A DNA stretch of 22,104 nucleotides from Lentisphaerota bacterium (lineage in GTDB: Bacteria > Verrucomicrobiota > Kiritimatiellia > UBA8416 > JAFGIZ01): NCBI GenBank assembly GCA_016929365.1, contig JAFGIZ010000110.1:1-22104 (forward strand). Reading direction: 5' to 3'. Each line of letters starts with the position of its first letter. The first letter of the stretch is position 1. Shown one piece after another: positions 5,983 through 14,607 of the stretch. The position numbers were made by a program, and so were the translations under genes. The notes under the pieces were generated by a model, which was not told the origin of the DNA, did not search any database, and was given only the letters and a program-made list of their open reading frames with translations.

Positions 5983-8081
5983 GCCGAACGTTCCCGGTCT
6001 TTGGAATAATAGTGATACGAGTAGTGATAATAATACGAGTAATCGCGGGAAATGTTAATATTGTTCAGAACCACGCCCAGCAGCGTCGCGCCCAGGTTGT
6101 GAATCATGTCGCGCGCCCGGACGGATACCGTCTTGGGATACTTCCGGTGCTGGATCACCAACAGCACGGCGTCCACTTCGCGGACCAGCAGCGACGCGTC
6201 GCTCACGCCAATGATCGGAGGTGCGTCGAAAAAGACATAGTCGAAACGCTCGCGCAGCGACTGCACGATGGAGCCCAGCTGCCGGCTGTCCAGCAGCCCG
6301 TGCACCCCCGATGCAACCTTGCCGCTCGGCAGGAAGCTCAGGTTCGGCACCCGGGTTTCGACGATCGCCTCTTCGATCGTGCACTCGCCCAGCAACACGT
6401 TGGCCATGCCCACCGTGCGGGGCAGCCCGAAGATCTTGTGCTGCCGCGGGCGGTGCAGGTCCGAATCCACAATCAACACCCGGTCCCCGAGCTCGGCGCA
6501 GACGTAGGCCAGGTTGAACACCGTCAGCGTCTTGCCCTCGCCCACGCTGCCGCTCGTGATACAGAGGGCCCGGCCGCCCTCCTTCAGTTTCTTGGAAAAC
6601 TGGATATTGGTCCGCAAGACGCGGTACGGTTCCATGTGCGACGCTTCCGCGCCCTCGGCGATAAACGGCAGGACTTTCTGCGGGATAACCCCGAGCACCG
6701 GCACGTTCATGTCGCGCTCCACGTCCTCGATCGTCTTCACCGACGTATCCAGGTATTCGACGAAGAACGCCAGGCCGACCCCCGTCGCCAACCCGACCAG
6801 GACGCTCAAAATAATATTCAAAAGCTTCTTCGGGCTGACGTAATCCCCTGCCTCGGGCGGTTTCGCGTGCGCGATGACTTCCACCGTGGTACGCGGGATC
6901 TGCATCTCGATCTGCTCCTGGATATTCCGGATCTCCAGTCCGTCCCGGATCCGCTGCAAGCGCTCCAGCTCCGCCTGGGCACGCTCGAAATCCCGGTACT
7001 GCTCGGCCTCCGCACGCCGCTCCCGCGCCTTCATATCCTCGAGCTCGTTCTGGATAATCTCGTAGGAGGCCTTCTCCGCCTCGTAATCGGCTTTCACGCC
7101 CTGCTTCAGCCCCTCCAGCGCATCGTTGATCTTCTCGTTCTGCGCGTCGATCCGCGCCTTGAGGCGCATCACGTCCGGGTGATTCTGACCCAGCGACTGC
7201 AGCATCTGGTTCAGATCGACCTCGCCCATCCGCTTCTCCGCGACCAGCGCGGCAAGCTGCTGATCCCCCACCACGTACGGGGCGGCGTCAAGCAGTTCCT
7301 CGGACGTCAGACCCTGGATCAGCCGGTAACGCGTCTCCTTGCGGGCCAGTTCCGTGCGGACCCGGATGCGCATGGCCTCCAGCTGCGCCACGCTCATCTT
7401 GTCGAGCGTGCCGAAGGCGCCCATGCCCGGACTGTACACGTCGATCTTCTGCTCCTGGCGGATGCGCTCCACCTCCGAGGCCGCCGCTTCGACCTTGCGC
7501 TCCTGTTCCTGCAGCGATTCCTGCAGGGCCGTAAGCGCCCGTTCCGTGGCCTCCCGGCTGCGGCGCATGCTCAAATCCCGGAACACCACGGCAATCTCGT
7601 CGGCCACGGCGGCCACTTCCTCGCGCACCGTGTCTTTCGGCTCCGACAGGTCCACCTGGATCTCGATCAGGTTCGTGTCGCGGTAATGCTGCACGCGCAG
7701 GCTCGAAGCCAGGATCTTGTAGGTCTGCTCGAAACTGCGCGGGCCCAGCTCCTCCAGGTAGCCGTACGCCCGGCCCAGTTTCTCGTTCAGCTCCCGGCGG
7801 CGGATGACTTCCTCGATCACCGGGCGCGACTGGATGATCTCGAACTGGGTCCGCAGGAAAAGCGGATCGAAGCGCATGATCTCGTCCCGGAAAACGTCCA
7901 CGTCCGGCTGCTCCTCCTTGACCTGGATGATCGAGGAGGCCCGGTAGACCCTCGGCATCGAAAACGTGATCAGCACGCCCGTGACGACCACGAGCAGCGA
8001 GATCGCGATGATGATTTCCTTGCGGGTCCGTATCACCCGCCAGTAATCCAGGAAATGAAGCGTGTCCTGCGTTTCGGCCAT
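5979..8081 (-). CDS. Wzz/Wzc-type polysaccharide co-polymerase with BY-kinase (tyrosine autokinase) domain
   Basis: This 700-residue inner-membrane protein controls polysaccharide chain length and export. It has an N-terminal Wzz domain with a first membrane helix (about 19-37, EIIIAISLLVVVTGVLITF). A long periplasmic coiled coil follows (about 150-400, rich in Glu, Arg and Gln), then a second helix (about 418-442, LLNIILSVLVGLATGVGLAF). The cytoplasmic bacterial tyrosine kinase domain has Walker A SVGEGKT (K517), Walker A' VLIVDSDLHRP and Walker B YVFFDAPP. The C-terminus is a tyrosine cluster (DYSYYYHYSYHYYS, eight Tyr), the usual autophosphorylation site. The start is set by family alignment (MAETQDTLHFLDYWRVI). 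No clear Shine-Dalgarno precedes it, and a REPIN-like repeat begins 9 bp upstream. It sits between the beta-barrel and Wza-like genes. Confidence 0.96.
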   Translation of the reverse strand: MAETQDTLHFLDYWRVIRTRKEIIIAISLLVVVTGVLITFSMPRVYRASSIIQVKEEQPDVDVFRDEIMRFDPLFLRTQFEIIQSRPVIEEVIRRRELNEKLGRAYGYLEELGPRSFEQTYKILASSLRVQHYRDTNLIEIQVDLSEPKDTVREEVAAVADEIAVVFRDLSMRRSREATERALTALQESLQEQERKVEAAASEVERIRQEQKIDVYSPGMGAFGTLDKMSVAQLEAMRIRVRTELARKETRYRLIQGLTSEELLDAAPYVVGDQQLAALVAEKRMGEVDLNQMLQSLGQNHPDVMRLKARIDAQNEKINDALEGLKQGVKADYEAEKASYEIIQNELEDMKARERRAEAEQYRDFERAQAELERLQRIRDGLEIRNIQEQIEMQIPRTTVEVIAHAKPPEAGDYVSPKKLLNIILSVLVGLATGVGLAFFVEYLDTSVKTIEDVERDMNVPVLGVIPQKVLPFIAEGAEASHMEPYRVLRTNIQFSKKLKEGGRALCITSGSVGEGKTLTVFNLAYVCAELGDRVLIVDSDLHRPRQHKIFGLPRTVGMANVLLGECTIEEAIVETRVPNLSFLPSGKVASGVHGLLDSRQLGSIVQSLRERFDYVFFDAPPIIGVSDASLLVREVDAVLLVIQHRKYPKTVSVRARDMIHNLGATLLGVVLNNINISRDYSYYYHYSYHYYSKDRERSA
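6011..6046 (-). repeat. 18-bp imperfect tandem repetition encoding the kinase tyrosine tail
   Basis: The sequence ATACGAGTA occurs at 6015-6023 and again at 6033-6041, exactly 18 bp (six codons) apart. This lies in an AT-rich patch within otherwise GC-rich coding DNA. The unit specifies the YSYYYH / YSYHYY-like pattern of the BY-kinase tail. The repetition could come from slippage or from selection on the amino-acid pattern. Confidence 0.5.
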
Positions 8082-8089
8082 ACGCTGTT

Positions 8090-8178
8090 CGGGGTCAGAT
8101 CCTAAAAGCTACATTCGGCCGCCGCGGTCCGCGTCCCCGCGCCGAACGGCCCAATCCAGCTTTCAGAATCCGACCCCG
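8090..8178. repeat. REPIN-like nested inverted repeat between the beta-barrel and kinase genes
   Basis: Two 21-bp arms, 8090-8110 and 8158-8178, are inverted copies matching at 18 of 21 positions. Each carries the core GGGGTC-GAT--T-AAAGCT. The 47-bp interior has a second inverted pair, TTCGGC (8114-8119) and GCCGAA (8141-8146). GGGGTCAGATC-type ends resemble the REP-like sequences associated with RAYT (Y1 transposase) proteins in environmental bacteria. No transposase lies in this window, so it would be a non-autonomous copy. It fills nearly all of the 111-bp gap (8082-8192). It can fold in the operon transcript just before the kinase start, where it may tune expression or mRNA stability. 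Confidence 0.6.
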
Positions 8179-8192
8179 TTCCCCGTTTAACT

Positions 8193-9401
8193 CTAGAAAT
8201 GTCTCGACAGCGTTACGCTCGTCGTGTTTCTCGTAAACGATGTGCTGACGTCGGAGTCCACATCCTCCAGATGCTGCCGCAAACGAATCGCCGTCTGGTC
8301 GTCCACCTCGTACACCGCCTCGACGGCCGCCACCACCGTATCCTCGTCCCCGCCGGTAAAGCTGCCGCTGAACGCGTCAACCGGCGCCGTCGTCGGCGCC
8401 GAGTCGTCGTAGTTGCCCGCCAGGTAGCGGCCCCACACGCCCAGCGTCACCGCCGCGCTCGCGTCCCACTCCAGCGCGCCGTAATACGACGTGTACTCCT
8501 GCGACGCATACGGGAAGGCGTCCGCGTCGCGGATCGCATGCTCGATCTCCGCGGTCATCCGGGTGCGCGGACTGAGCTGCCCTTCCAGAACACCCAACCC
8601 GTAAAATGCATCCTGCTCGTCCAGCCCGGGATCGTCGAACTCCTGCCACTGCCACCCGACCGTGACGCTCCCCTTGAGGTGCTCGCTGAACACGTTTTCC
8701 ACGCCGACGCCGCCGTACACCAGGTCGAAATCACGCTCGATCCCGTTCGGGTTTTCGTACGTAAACGCGGACCCGCGGCCCTCTACAAAAACCGACTGCG
8801 TGCGCTGCAGGCTGTGCCAGAGCTTTACGCCGCCGTCGGCCCGTTCTTCGTCCAGGCGTTCGCCCACGGCGTCGTCGTCATAGGACTTAAACTTGTGCCG
8901 CCCGTAGACATCGAGGTGCGCCTGCCGCGACACCTGGAAAACCAGGGACGCCCGCACGTTGTTCAGCAGGAAGAGGCGCTCTTCGCCCAGCCGGGACCCG
9001 CCGTCTTCGACCGCCGGGTTCTCGGTGTAGTCGAACTTCTCGTGAACGCGGACCCGCAGGCGCCGCGCCAGCCGGTGGTCCAGGTTCAGGCCGGCATCAT
9101 GGTACCATTCGCCGTCCTCCTGGGCGTCCGTCGGATCCGAACGATACCGGAACGCGGGCGCATAATAGAAATCCAGGATCGTGCGCTCCCAGTCGGCCAC
9201 GGCGTCCATCCGCGGCTTGACGATGAAGTCGAAATTGTCTTCCTCGTTATCCTCCACGGCGTCCCGGTTATCCGTGTATTCGCCGAGCAGAAAGACGGAA
9301 AACTCGAAGGGATCGCCCCCCATGGACTCTCCGTACGTCACGGCAGCGGATACGAGCAACCCGCACAGGGCGATAGTTAACCATGCGAATACAGACCTCA
9401 T
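8193..9401 (-). CDS. Outer-membrane beta-barrel protein of the exopolysaccharide export operon
   Basis: The 402-residue product has a signal peptide (about 1-24, FAWLTIALCGLLVSAAVTYG). The mature part is rich in alternating aromatic/hydrophobic and polar residues, as expected of antiparallel beta-strands: FEFSVFLLGEYTDN, ILDFYYAPAFRYRS, LRVRVHEKFDYTEN, GSVTVGWQWQEF, ALEWDASAAVTLGVWGRYLAG. It ends in VTLSRHF, and a terminal Phe is the usual BAM signal for outer-membrane barrels. It resembles the BBP2-type outer-membrane proteins often encoded beside Wza/Wzc homologues. The start has a strong Shine-Dalgarno (GGAGGT, 5 bp from ATG). It is the first gene of the export operon and probably provides the outer-membrane pore that the short Wza-like lipoprotein lacks. 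The pore role is inference. Confidence 0.88.
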   Translation of the reverse strand: MRSVFAWLTIALCGLLVSAAVTYGESMGGDPFEFSVFLLGEYTDNRDAVEDNEEDNFDFIVKPRMDAVADWERTILDFYYAPAFRYRSDPTDAQEDGEWYHDAGLNLDHRLARRLRVRVHEKFDYTENPAVEDGGSRLGEERLFLLNNVRASLVFQVSRQAHLDVYGRHKFKSYDDDAVGERLDEERADGGVKLWHSLQRTQSVFVEGRGSAFTYENPNGIERDFDLVYGGVGVENVFSEHLKGSVTVGWQWQEFDDPGLDEQDAFYGLGVLEGQLSPRTRMTAEIEHAIRDADAFPYASQEYTSYYGALEWDASAAVTLGVWGRYLAGNYDDSAPTTAPVDAFSGSFTGGDEDTVVAAVEAVYEVDDQTAIRLRQHLEDVDSDVSTSFTRNTTSVTLSRHF

Positions 9402-9518
9402 GAGCGACCTCCAATAAGGGATTGTGAACTACGATCGCGACTTTTACCCATCCCGGCCGCTCCAGTCAATAAGAAAAACGTGGCCCCCGCCCCCCGTACT
9501 CTGCTACCGTTCTGCGTC
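9402..9518. other. Divergent intergenic region between export operon and RNase HIII
   Basis: This 117-bp gap carries the minus-strand promoter for the export operon and must also drive the plus-strand RNase HIII/aminotransferase pair. For the plus strand I see only a poor candidate (TTGTGA at 9422-9427, then a weak TACCCA at 9445-9450). A C-rich run lies at 9483-9496. No palindrome of note was found. Confidence 0.5.
9441..9469 (-). promoter_or_regulatory. Sigma70-type promoter of the export operon
   Basis: On the minus strand TTGACT (9469-9464), a 17-bp spacer and TAAAAG (9446-9441) give a five-of-six -35 and a four-of-six -10 at ideal spacing. This lies about 40 bp upstream of the beta-barrel gene's strong ribosome binding site. 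It is the best promoter match seen in the window. Confidence 0.6.
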
Positions 9519-10499
9519 ATGCCGCCACAAACCTCGTTTACCTTCGCCCTGAACCCGGGCCAGCAGAAGGCCCTGTTCGACCACCTGCGCCAGGGCAACT
9601 ACCGGCCCGTGCCGATGGACCATACGCGGATCGCCGTCGACACCGAGAATTGCCGGATCGCCCTCTACAAGAGCGGGAAATGCCTCATTCAGGGCAAGGG
9701 CGCCGCCGATTTTGTCACTTTTTTCCTCGAACCGCTGATTCTCCGGAAGGCCGAGCTGGGCTACGAGGATCTCCTCGCCCCCGACGCGGCCGCCGCGCAT
9801 ATGGGCATCGACGAGAGCGGAAAGGGCGATTTCTTCGGTCCCCTGGTCGTCGTCGCCGCCTACGTCGATCCGCCGCTCGTCGCACGGATGCGCGAGATGG
9901 ACGTCAAGGACAGCAAACGCATCACCAGCGACCGCAAAGCCCTGTCCCTGGGCCGCGATCTGCGCCGCCTGCTGGGACGCCGCTTCAGCACCGTCAAGAT
10001 CGGGCCCGAAGCCTACAACCGCCTCTACCACCGCATGCGCAACGTCAACAGCATCCTCGCCTGGGCCCACGCCCGCGCCATCGAGAACCTGCTCGAAGCC
10101 GTGCCCGACTGCCCGCGCGCGGTGTCCGACCAGTTCGGCAGCAAGCAGCAGGTCGAGCGCGCCCTGCTCAAGAACGGACGCCGCATCACGCTCGAACAAC
10201 GGCACCGCGCCGAATCCGATATCGCCGTCGCCGCCGCGTCGGTCATCGCCCGCGATCTTTTCCTGCGCGCCCTGATCGACCTGGGCAAGACGTACGACCA
10301 CGAATTCCCCAAGGGCGCCTCCGCCGCCGTCCGGGACGCCGCCGCCGAGCTCGTTCGCCGGCGCGGACCCGGGACGCTCCTGAAAACCGCCAAAACCCAT
10401 TTCAAAACCGCCGACGCGGTCCTGCAGGCGGCCGGAAGCGACCGCGCCGCCCTGGGACCGGCGGGCCAGGCAACCAGCCGGATCCGCAAACCCCGCTGA
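9519..10499 (+). CDS. rnhC: Ribonuclease HIII
   Basis: RNase HIII degrades the RNA strand of RNA/DNA hybrids and helps clear R-loops and replication primers. The 326-residue product has the family's N-terminal TBP-like substrate-binding domain (about 1-85) followed by the RNase H fold. The signature MGIDESGKGDFFGPLVVVAA is present (D98, E99), the DEXGXGDXFGP pattern that separates HIII from HII. Further acidic active-site residues are D204 (AVSDQFGSK) and D234 (AESDIAVAAASVIAR); VKDSKRI is also conserved. I chose the ATG at 9519; a GTG at 9480 would add 13 residues with no family resemblance. Neither start has a clear Shine-Dalgarno. The stop codon overlaps the ribosome binding site of the next gene, so the two are coupled. 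Confidence 0.93.
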   Translation: MPPQTSFTFALNPGQQKALFDHLRQGNYRPVPMDHTRIAVDTENCRIALYKSGKCLIQGKGAADFVTFFLEPLILRKAELGYEDLLAPDAAAAHMGIDESGKGDFFGPLVVVAAYVDPPLVARMREMDVKDSKRITSDRKALSLGRDLRRLLGRRFSTVKIGPEAYNRLYHRMRNVNSILAWAHARAIENLLEAVPDCPRAVSDQFGSKQQVERALLKNGRRITLEQRHRAESDIAVAAASVIARDLFLRALIDLGKTYDHEFPKGASAAVRDAAAELVRRRGPGTLLKTAKTHFKTADAVLQAAGSDRAALGPAGQATSRIRKPR

Positions 10500-10508
10500 G
10501 GAGTCACG

Positions 10509-11426
10509 ATGGAAACGGAACGACAGGTCTATATCAACGGCAACCTCGTCCCCGAAAGCGAAGCACGGATCTCCGTGTTCGACATGGGGTTCCTGTACGG
10601 GGTAACGCTGTACGAATCGTTGCGCACGTTCAAGCACCGGTGGTTCGCCCCGGACGCGCACTGGACGCGCCTGGAACGGTCGCTGCGCTACGCCGGCCTG
10701 GCCGGGGCGCTGACCCGCGAGGCGTTCCTGCGCATCCTCGATACCGTGCTCGAGGCCAACGAACACCTCACCGACCCCGAAGACGACCTCTGGGGCAACA
10801 TCCAGGTCACGCCCGGCCGGACCCGGCCCATGCCGCTGCTCGGCCAGGAAGACACCACGCCCACGATCCTCTCCTACACCTGCCCCCTGCCCTACAGCGC
10901 CTACGTGCAAGCCTACACCGAAGGCACCCACGCGGTCACCGCGCGCTTCCGCGCCCCCTCCCACCAGAGCTGCGATCCGCGCACGAAAAACCGCAACCGC
11001 TTTCCGCACTTCCTGGCCGGCCGGGACGCCAGGCGCTGGGACCCCCAGGCCTTCGCGCTCATGCTCGATCCCCGGGGCTGCGTGGCCGAAGGCGCCGCCG
11101 CCAATATCTTCTTCGTGTCCGACGGCGTGCTCTATACCCCGCACGCCCGCCATGTTCTCGCCGGCGTGAGCCGCCTCACCGTAATGCATCTCGCGCAACA
11201 GCTCGGCGTCGCCGTGAAAGAAGACGACCTCACGCTTTACGATGCCTACAACGCCGACGAGGCGTTCTGGACCACCTCGTCCTACTGCGTCCTGCCCATC
11301 GCCCGGATCGACGGCCGGCCGCTCGCCGGCCCCTGCCCCGGCCCGCTCACGCGCCGCCTGCTCGACGCCTGGGGCGACTCGGTGGGCGTGGATATCGTCG
11401 GCCAGGCCCGGCGCTTTGCGCGCTGA
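10509..11426 (+). CDS. PLP-dependent aminotransferase class IV (branched-chain/D-amino-acid/aminodeoxychorismate lyase superfamily)
   Basis: The 305-residue product is a fold-type-IV PLP enzyme. It shows the N-terminal signature VYINGNLVPESEARISVFDMGFLYGVTLYESLR (here 7-39, read in parts), the PLP lysine K160 in DPRTKNRNRF, E194 in VAEGAAANIFFV (binds the pyridine nitrogen) and TPHARHVLAGVSR (cofactor phosphate region). Length and folds fit branched-chain aminotransferase, D-amino-acid transaminase and aminodeoxychorismate lyase alike, and the substrate cannot be settled by eye. The K160 surroundings differ from the common KSLNYL-type sequence, so a less studied subgroup is likely. The Shine-Dalgarno GAGGAG overlaps the RNase HIII stop (TGAGGAG), giving translational coupling. 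The gene ends 10 bp from the convergent peptidase gene, with no visible terminator. Confidence 0.9.
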   Translation: METERQVYINGNLVPESEARISVFDMGFLYGVTLYESLRTFKHRWFAPDAHWTRLERSLRYAGLAGALTREAFLRILDTVLEANEHLTDPEDDLWGNIQVTPGRTRPMPLLGQEDTTPTILSYTCPLPYSAYVQAYTEGTHAVTARFRAPSHQSCDPRTKNRNRFPHFLAGRDARRWDPQAFALMLDPRGCVAEGAAANIFFVSDGVLYTPHARHVLAGVSRLTVMHLAQQLGVAVKEDDLTLYDAYNADEAFWTTSSYCVLPIARIDGRPLAGPCPGPLTRRLLDAWGDSVGVDIVGQARRFAR

Positions 11427-11436
11427 CCCCCGCCGG

Positions 11437-12510
<1,074 letters not shown>

Positions 12511-12512
12511 GC

Positions 12513-13307
12513 TTAATCCTCCCCGCCCGTTCCGGTACCCGTCAACGCATCCCGCAACGCGCGCACGAGCTCCGGCAACCGGCCCGCGCCGGCCGCCTGG
12601 ATCAACGCGCTGCCCACGACCACCGCGTCGGCCGCCTCCGCCGCCCGGCGCGCCTGCGCGCCGTTGCTGATGCCGAACCCCACGGCCACCGGCAGCGGCG
12701 TCAGCCCGCGGAGCGCCGCCACGTGCGCCGCCATGTCGGCGGCCAGCGCCGCGCGCGCGCCGGTGACCCCCGTCACCATGATATAATAGACGAAACCCTG
12801 CGCCCGGGCCAGGATCGCCGCCGCCCGTTCGCGCGGCGTCGTCGGCGCAATCAACGGGATCAGCGCGAGGTCGTGCCCGGCCATGTGCTCCCGCAGCTCG
12901 TCCGCTTCCTCGAACGCCAGGTCCACCGCCAGCAGGCCGTCCACGCCCGCCGCCGCGGCCTCGGCGCATAACCGCGCGTAGCCGTAGCGGAAAAACGGAT
13001 TCGCGTAGCCGAACAGCACGATCGGCGTCTGGAAATCCCGCCGCAACCGCTTCACCAGCTCCAGGCTCTTCGCCGTGGTCATGCCCGCCGCCAGCGCGCG
13101 CTGCGAAGCGGCCTGGATCGTCGGCCCGTCCGCCGTCGGATCGGAATACGGAACGCCCAGCTCCAGCACGTCCACCCCGTGCTCGAGCGCGGCGCGAATG
13201 TTCCGCTCCGACGTCTCCGGGTCCGGATCGCCCGCCGTGAGATACCCGACCAGGCCCTTCCGCCCCGCGCGGCGCAGCGCCGCAAAGGTTTCGTCAATCC
13301 GATTCAC
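12513..13307 (-). CDS. trpA: Tryptophan synthase alpha subunit
   Basis: TrpA cleaves indole-3-glycerol phosphate to indole and glyceraldehyde-3-phosphate. Indole is channelled to TrpB in the alpha2-beta2 complex. The 264-residue TIM barrel has catalytic E49 and D60 in LELGVPYSDPTADGPTIQ, at the same positions as in the E. coli enzyme. It also has the KGLVGYLTAGDP start, the GVDGLLAVDL strand, the flexible loop VTGVTGAR and the phosphate-binding VGFGIS. The start is a GTG at 13307 with a good GAGGGAG ribosome binding site, and it overlaps the trpB 3' end by 14 bp, the usual coupling for subunits made in equal amounts. The M29 peptidase gene follows after 2 bp. Confidence 0.97.
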   Translation of the reverse strand: MNRIDETFAALRRAGRKGLVGYLTAGDPDPETSERNIRAALEHGVDVLELGVPYSDPTADGPTIQAASQRALAAGMTTAKSLELVKRLRRDFQTPIVLFGYANPFFRYGYARLCAEAAAAGVDGLLAVDLAFEEADELREHMAGHDLALIPLIAPTTPRERAAAILARAQGFVYYIMVTGVTGARAALAADMAAHVAALRGLTPLPVAVGFGISNGAQARRAAEAADAVVVGSALIQAAGAGRLPELVRALRDALTGTGTGGED

Positions 13308-14505
13308 CGTCCGCTCCCTCGGCCCGGGCGCCCCGAATCACCGCATCCACGTCCTTGTCGCCGCGCCCGCTCAGGTTCACGACCAGGAAACGGTCCCGGC
13401 CCAGCGCGCCTGCCCGCTTCTGCGCTTCGGCCACGGCATGGGCGGATTCCAGCGCGGGTATGATCCCCTCCAGCCGGGTCAAGGCATGAAAGGCCGCCAG
13501 CGCTTCGTCGTCCGTGATGCCCACGTACGCGACCCGCCCGCTGTCGGCCCACAGGGCATGCTCCGGCCCCACCCCGGGATAATCCAGCCCGGCGCTCACC
13601 GAATGCGCGTTCAGTATCTGGCCGTCCGCGTCCTGGAGCACGTACGATTTGCTGCCGTGCAGAATGCCCACCTCGCCGGCCACGATACTGGCGGCATGCC
13701 GGCCCGACTGCAGCCCCAGGCCCGCCGCCTCGACGCCCACGAGCCTGACGTCCGGGTCGTCCAGGAACGGATAGAAGATGCCCGCCGCGTTGCTGCCGCC
13801 GCCCACGCAGGCCAGGATCATGTCCGGCAGCCGGCCCTCCGCCCGCAGGACCTGCGCGCGCGTCTCGTCCCCGACCACCCGCTGGAAATCGCGCACCATC
13901 ACCGGGTACGGGTGCGGCCCGGCCACGGAGCCGATCACGTAAAAGGTCGTCTCCACCGTCGCCGTCCACGCCCGCAGCGCCTCGCTCATGGCGTCCTTGA
14001 GCGTCTTCGTCCCGCTCGCCACCGGCACGACCTCCGCGCCGAGCAGTTTCATGCGCGTGACGTTGGGCGCCTGGCGGATGATGTCCTCTTCGCCCATGTA
14101 GACGATGCATTCCATGCCGAACAGCGCCGCCGCCACCGCCGTGGCCACACCGTGCTGACCCGCCCCGGTCTCGGCCATCAGCCGGCGTTTGCCCATCCGC
14201 TGCGCGAGCAGGGCCTGGCCGAGCGTGTTGTTGATCTTGTGCGCGCCGGTATGGTTGAGGTCTTCGCGCTTGAGATAGATCCGCGCGCCCCCCGCCGCCC
14301 CGGTCAGCCGTTCCGCCAGGTACAGCGGCGACGGCCGCCCGACGTAGTCCCGCAGCAGCCGGTCCAGGGTCTCCCGGAACGCGGGGTCGTCGCGGGCCTC
14401 GCGGTACGCCCGGTCCAGCTCGGTCAACGCCGGCATCAGCGTCTCGCCGACATAACGCCCCCCGTAAACCCCGAAATGCCCTCTCTCGTCCGGCCCGCTC
14501 TGCAT
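13294..14505 (-). CDS. trpB: Tryptophan synthase beta subunit
   Basis: TrpB condenses indole with serine to make tryptophan using PLP. From the ATG at 14505 it is 403 residues, the usual length. Diagnostic sequences are ERGHFGVYGGRYVGETLMPAL, REDLNHTGAHKINN (PLP lysine K90), MAETGAGQHGVAT (catalytic E112), CVGGGSNAAG (PLP phosphate), GLDYPGVGPEH and LSGRGDKD. The conserved start is clear, but the exact codon is uncertain. A TTG at 14514, three codons upstream, has a better spaced purine-rich ribosome binding site (GAAGGG, 6 bp), while the frame stays open up to a TTG at 14577. About 100 bp containing a hairpin separate it from trpF. This is the standard TrpB1 class rather than TrpB2. Confidence 0.97.
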   Translation of the reverse strand: MQSGPDERGHFGVYGGRYVGETLMPALTELDRAYREARDDPAFRETLDRLLRDYVGRPSPLYLAERLTGAAGGARIYLKREDLNHTGAHKINNTLGQALLAQRMGKRRLMAETGAGQHGVATAVAAALFGMECIVYMGEEDIIRQAPNVTRMKLLGAEVVPVASGTKTLKDAMSEALRAWTATVETTFYVIGSVAGPHPYPVMVRDFQRVVGDETRAQVLRAEGRLPDMILACVGGGSNAAGIFYPFLDDPDVRLVGVEAAGLGLQSGRHAASIVAGEVGILHGSKSYVLQDADGQILNAHSVSAGLDYPGVGPEHALWADSGRVAYVGITDDEALAAFHALTRLEGIIPALESAHAVAEAQKRAGALGRDRFLVVNLSGRGDKDVDAVIRGARAEGADGESD

Positions 14506-14581
14506 GCGCCACAAGCTAAACCCTTCCCCCGCCCCGGTCAAGCCGCCGGACGACAGGGGCCGGGTCTCAAGATTCAAGATT

Positions 14582-14604
14582 CCGCGGCCCGGTCCGGTCC
14601 GCGG
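14582..14604. other. GC-rich hairpin in the trpF-trpB spacer
   Basis: Two 11-bp arms, CCGCGGCCCGG (14582-14592) and CCGGTCCGCGG (14594-14604), pair at 10 of 11 positions around a single T. In RNA the stem would open to a 3-5 base loop. No T-run follows, so it is unlikely to be a full terminator. It could shape mRNA decay or the trpF:trpB expression ratio. GC-rich DNA makes such hairpins common. Confidence 0.35.
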
Positions 14605-14607
14605 GGT

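Noticed and set aside
6012..8105. 697-codon plus-strand frame opposite the BY-kinase
   Set aside because: His/Arg/Leu-rich shadow with no motif; the kinase on the minus strand has every expected motif.
9480..9518. Earlier GTG start for RNase HIII
   Set aside because: It adds 13 residues without homology and has no ribosome binding site.
12511..12969. In-frame upstream extension of the M29 peptidase through trpA
   Set aside because: It is Gly/Arg-rich shadow sequence. The family N-terminus fits the ATG at 12510.
14582..14604. Rho-independent terminator between trpF and trpB
   Set aside because: The stem is good but no T-run follows on the transcribed strand; listed only as a hairpin.
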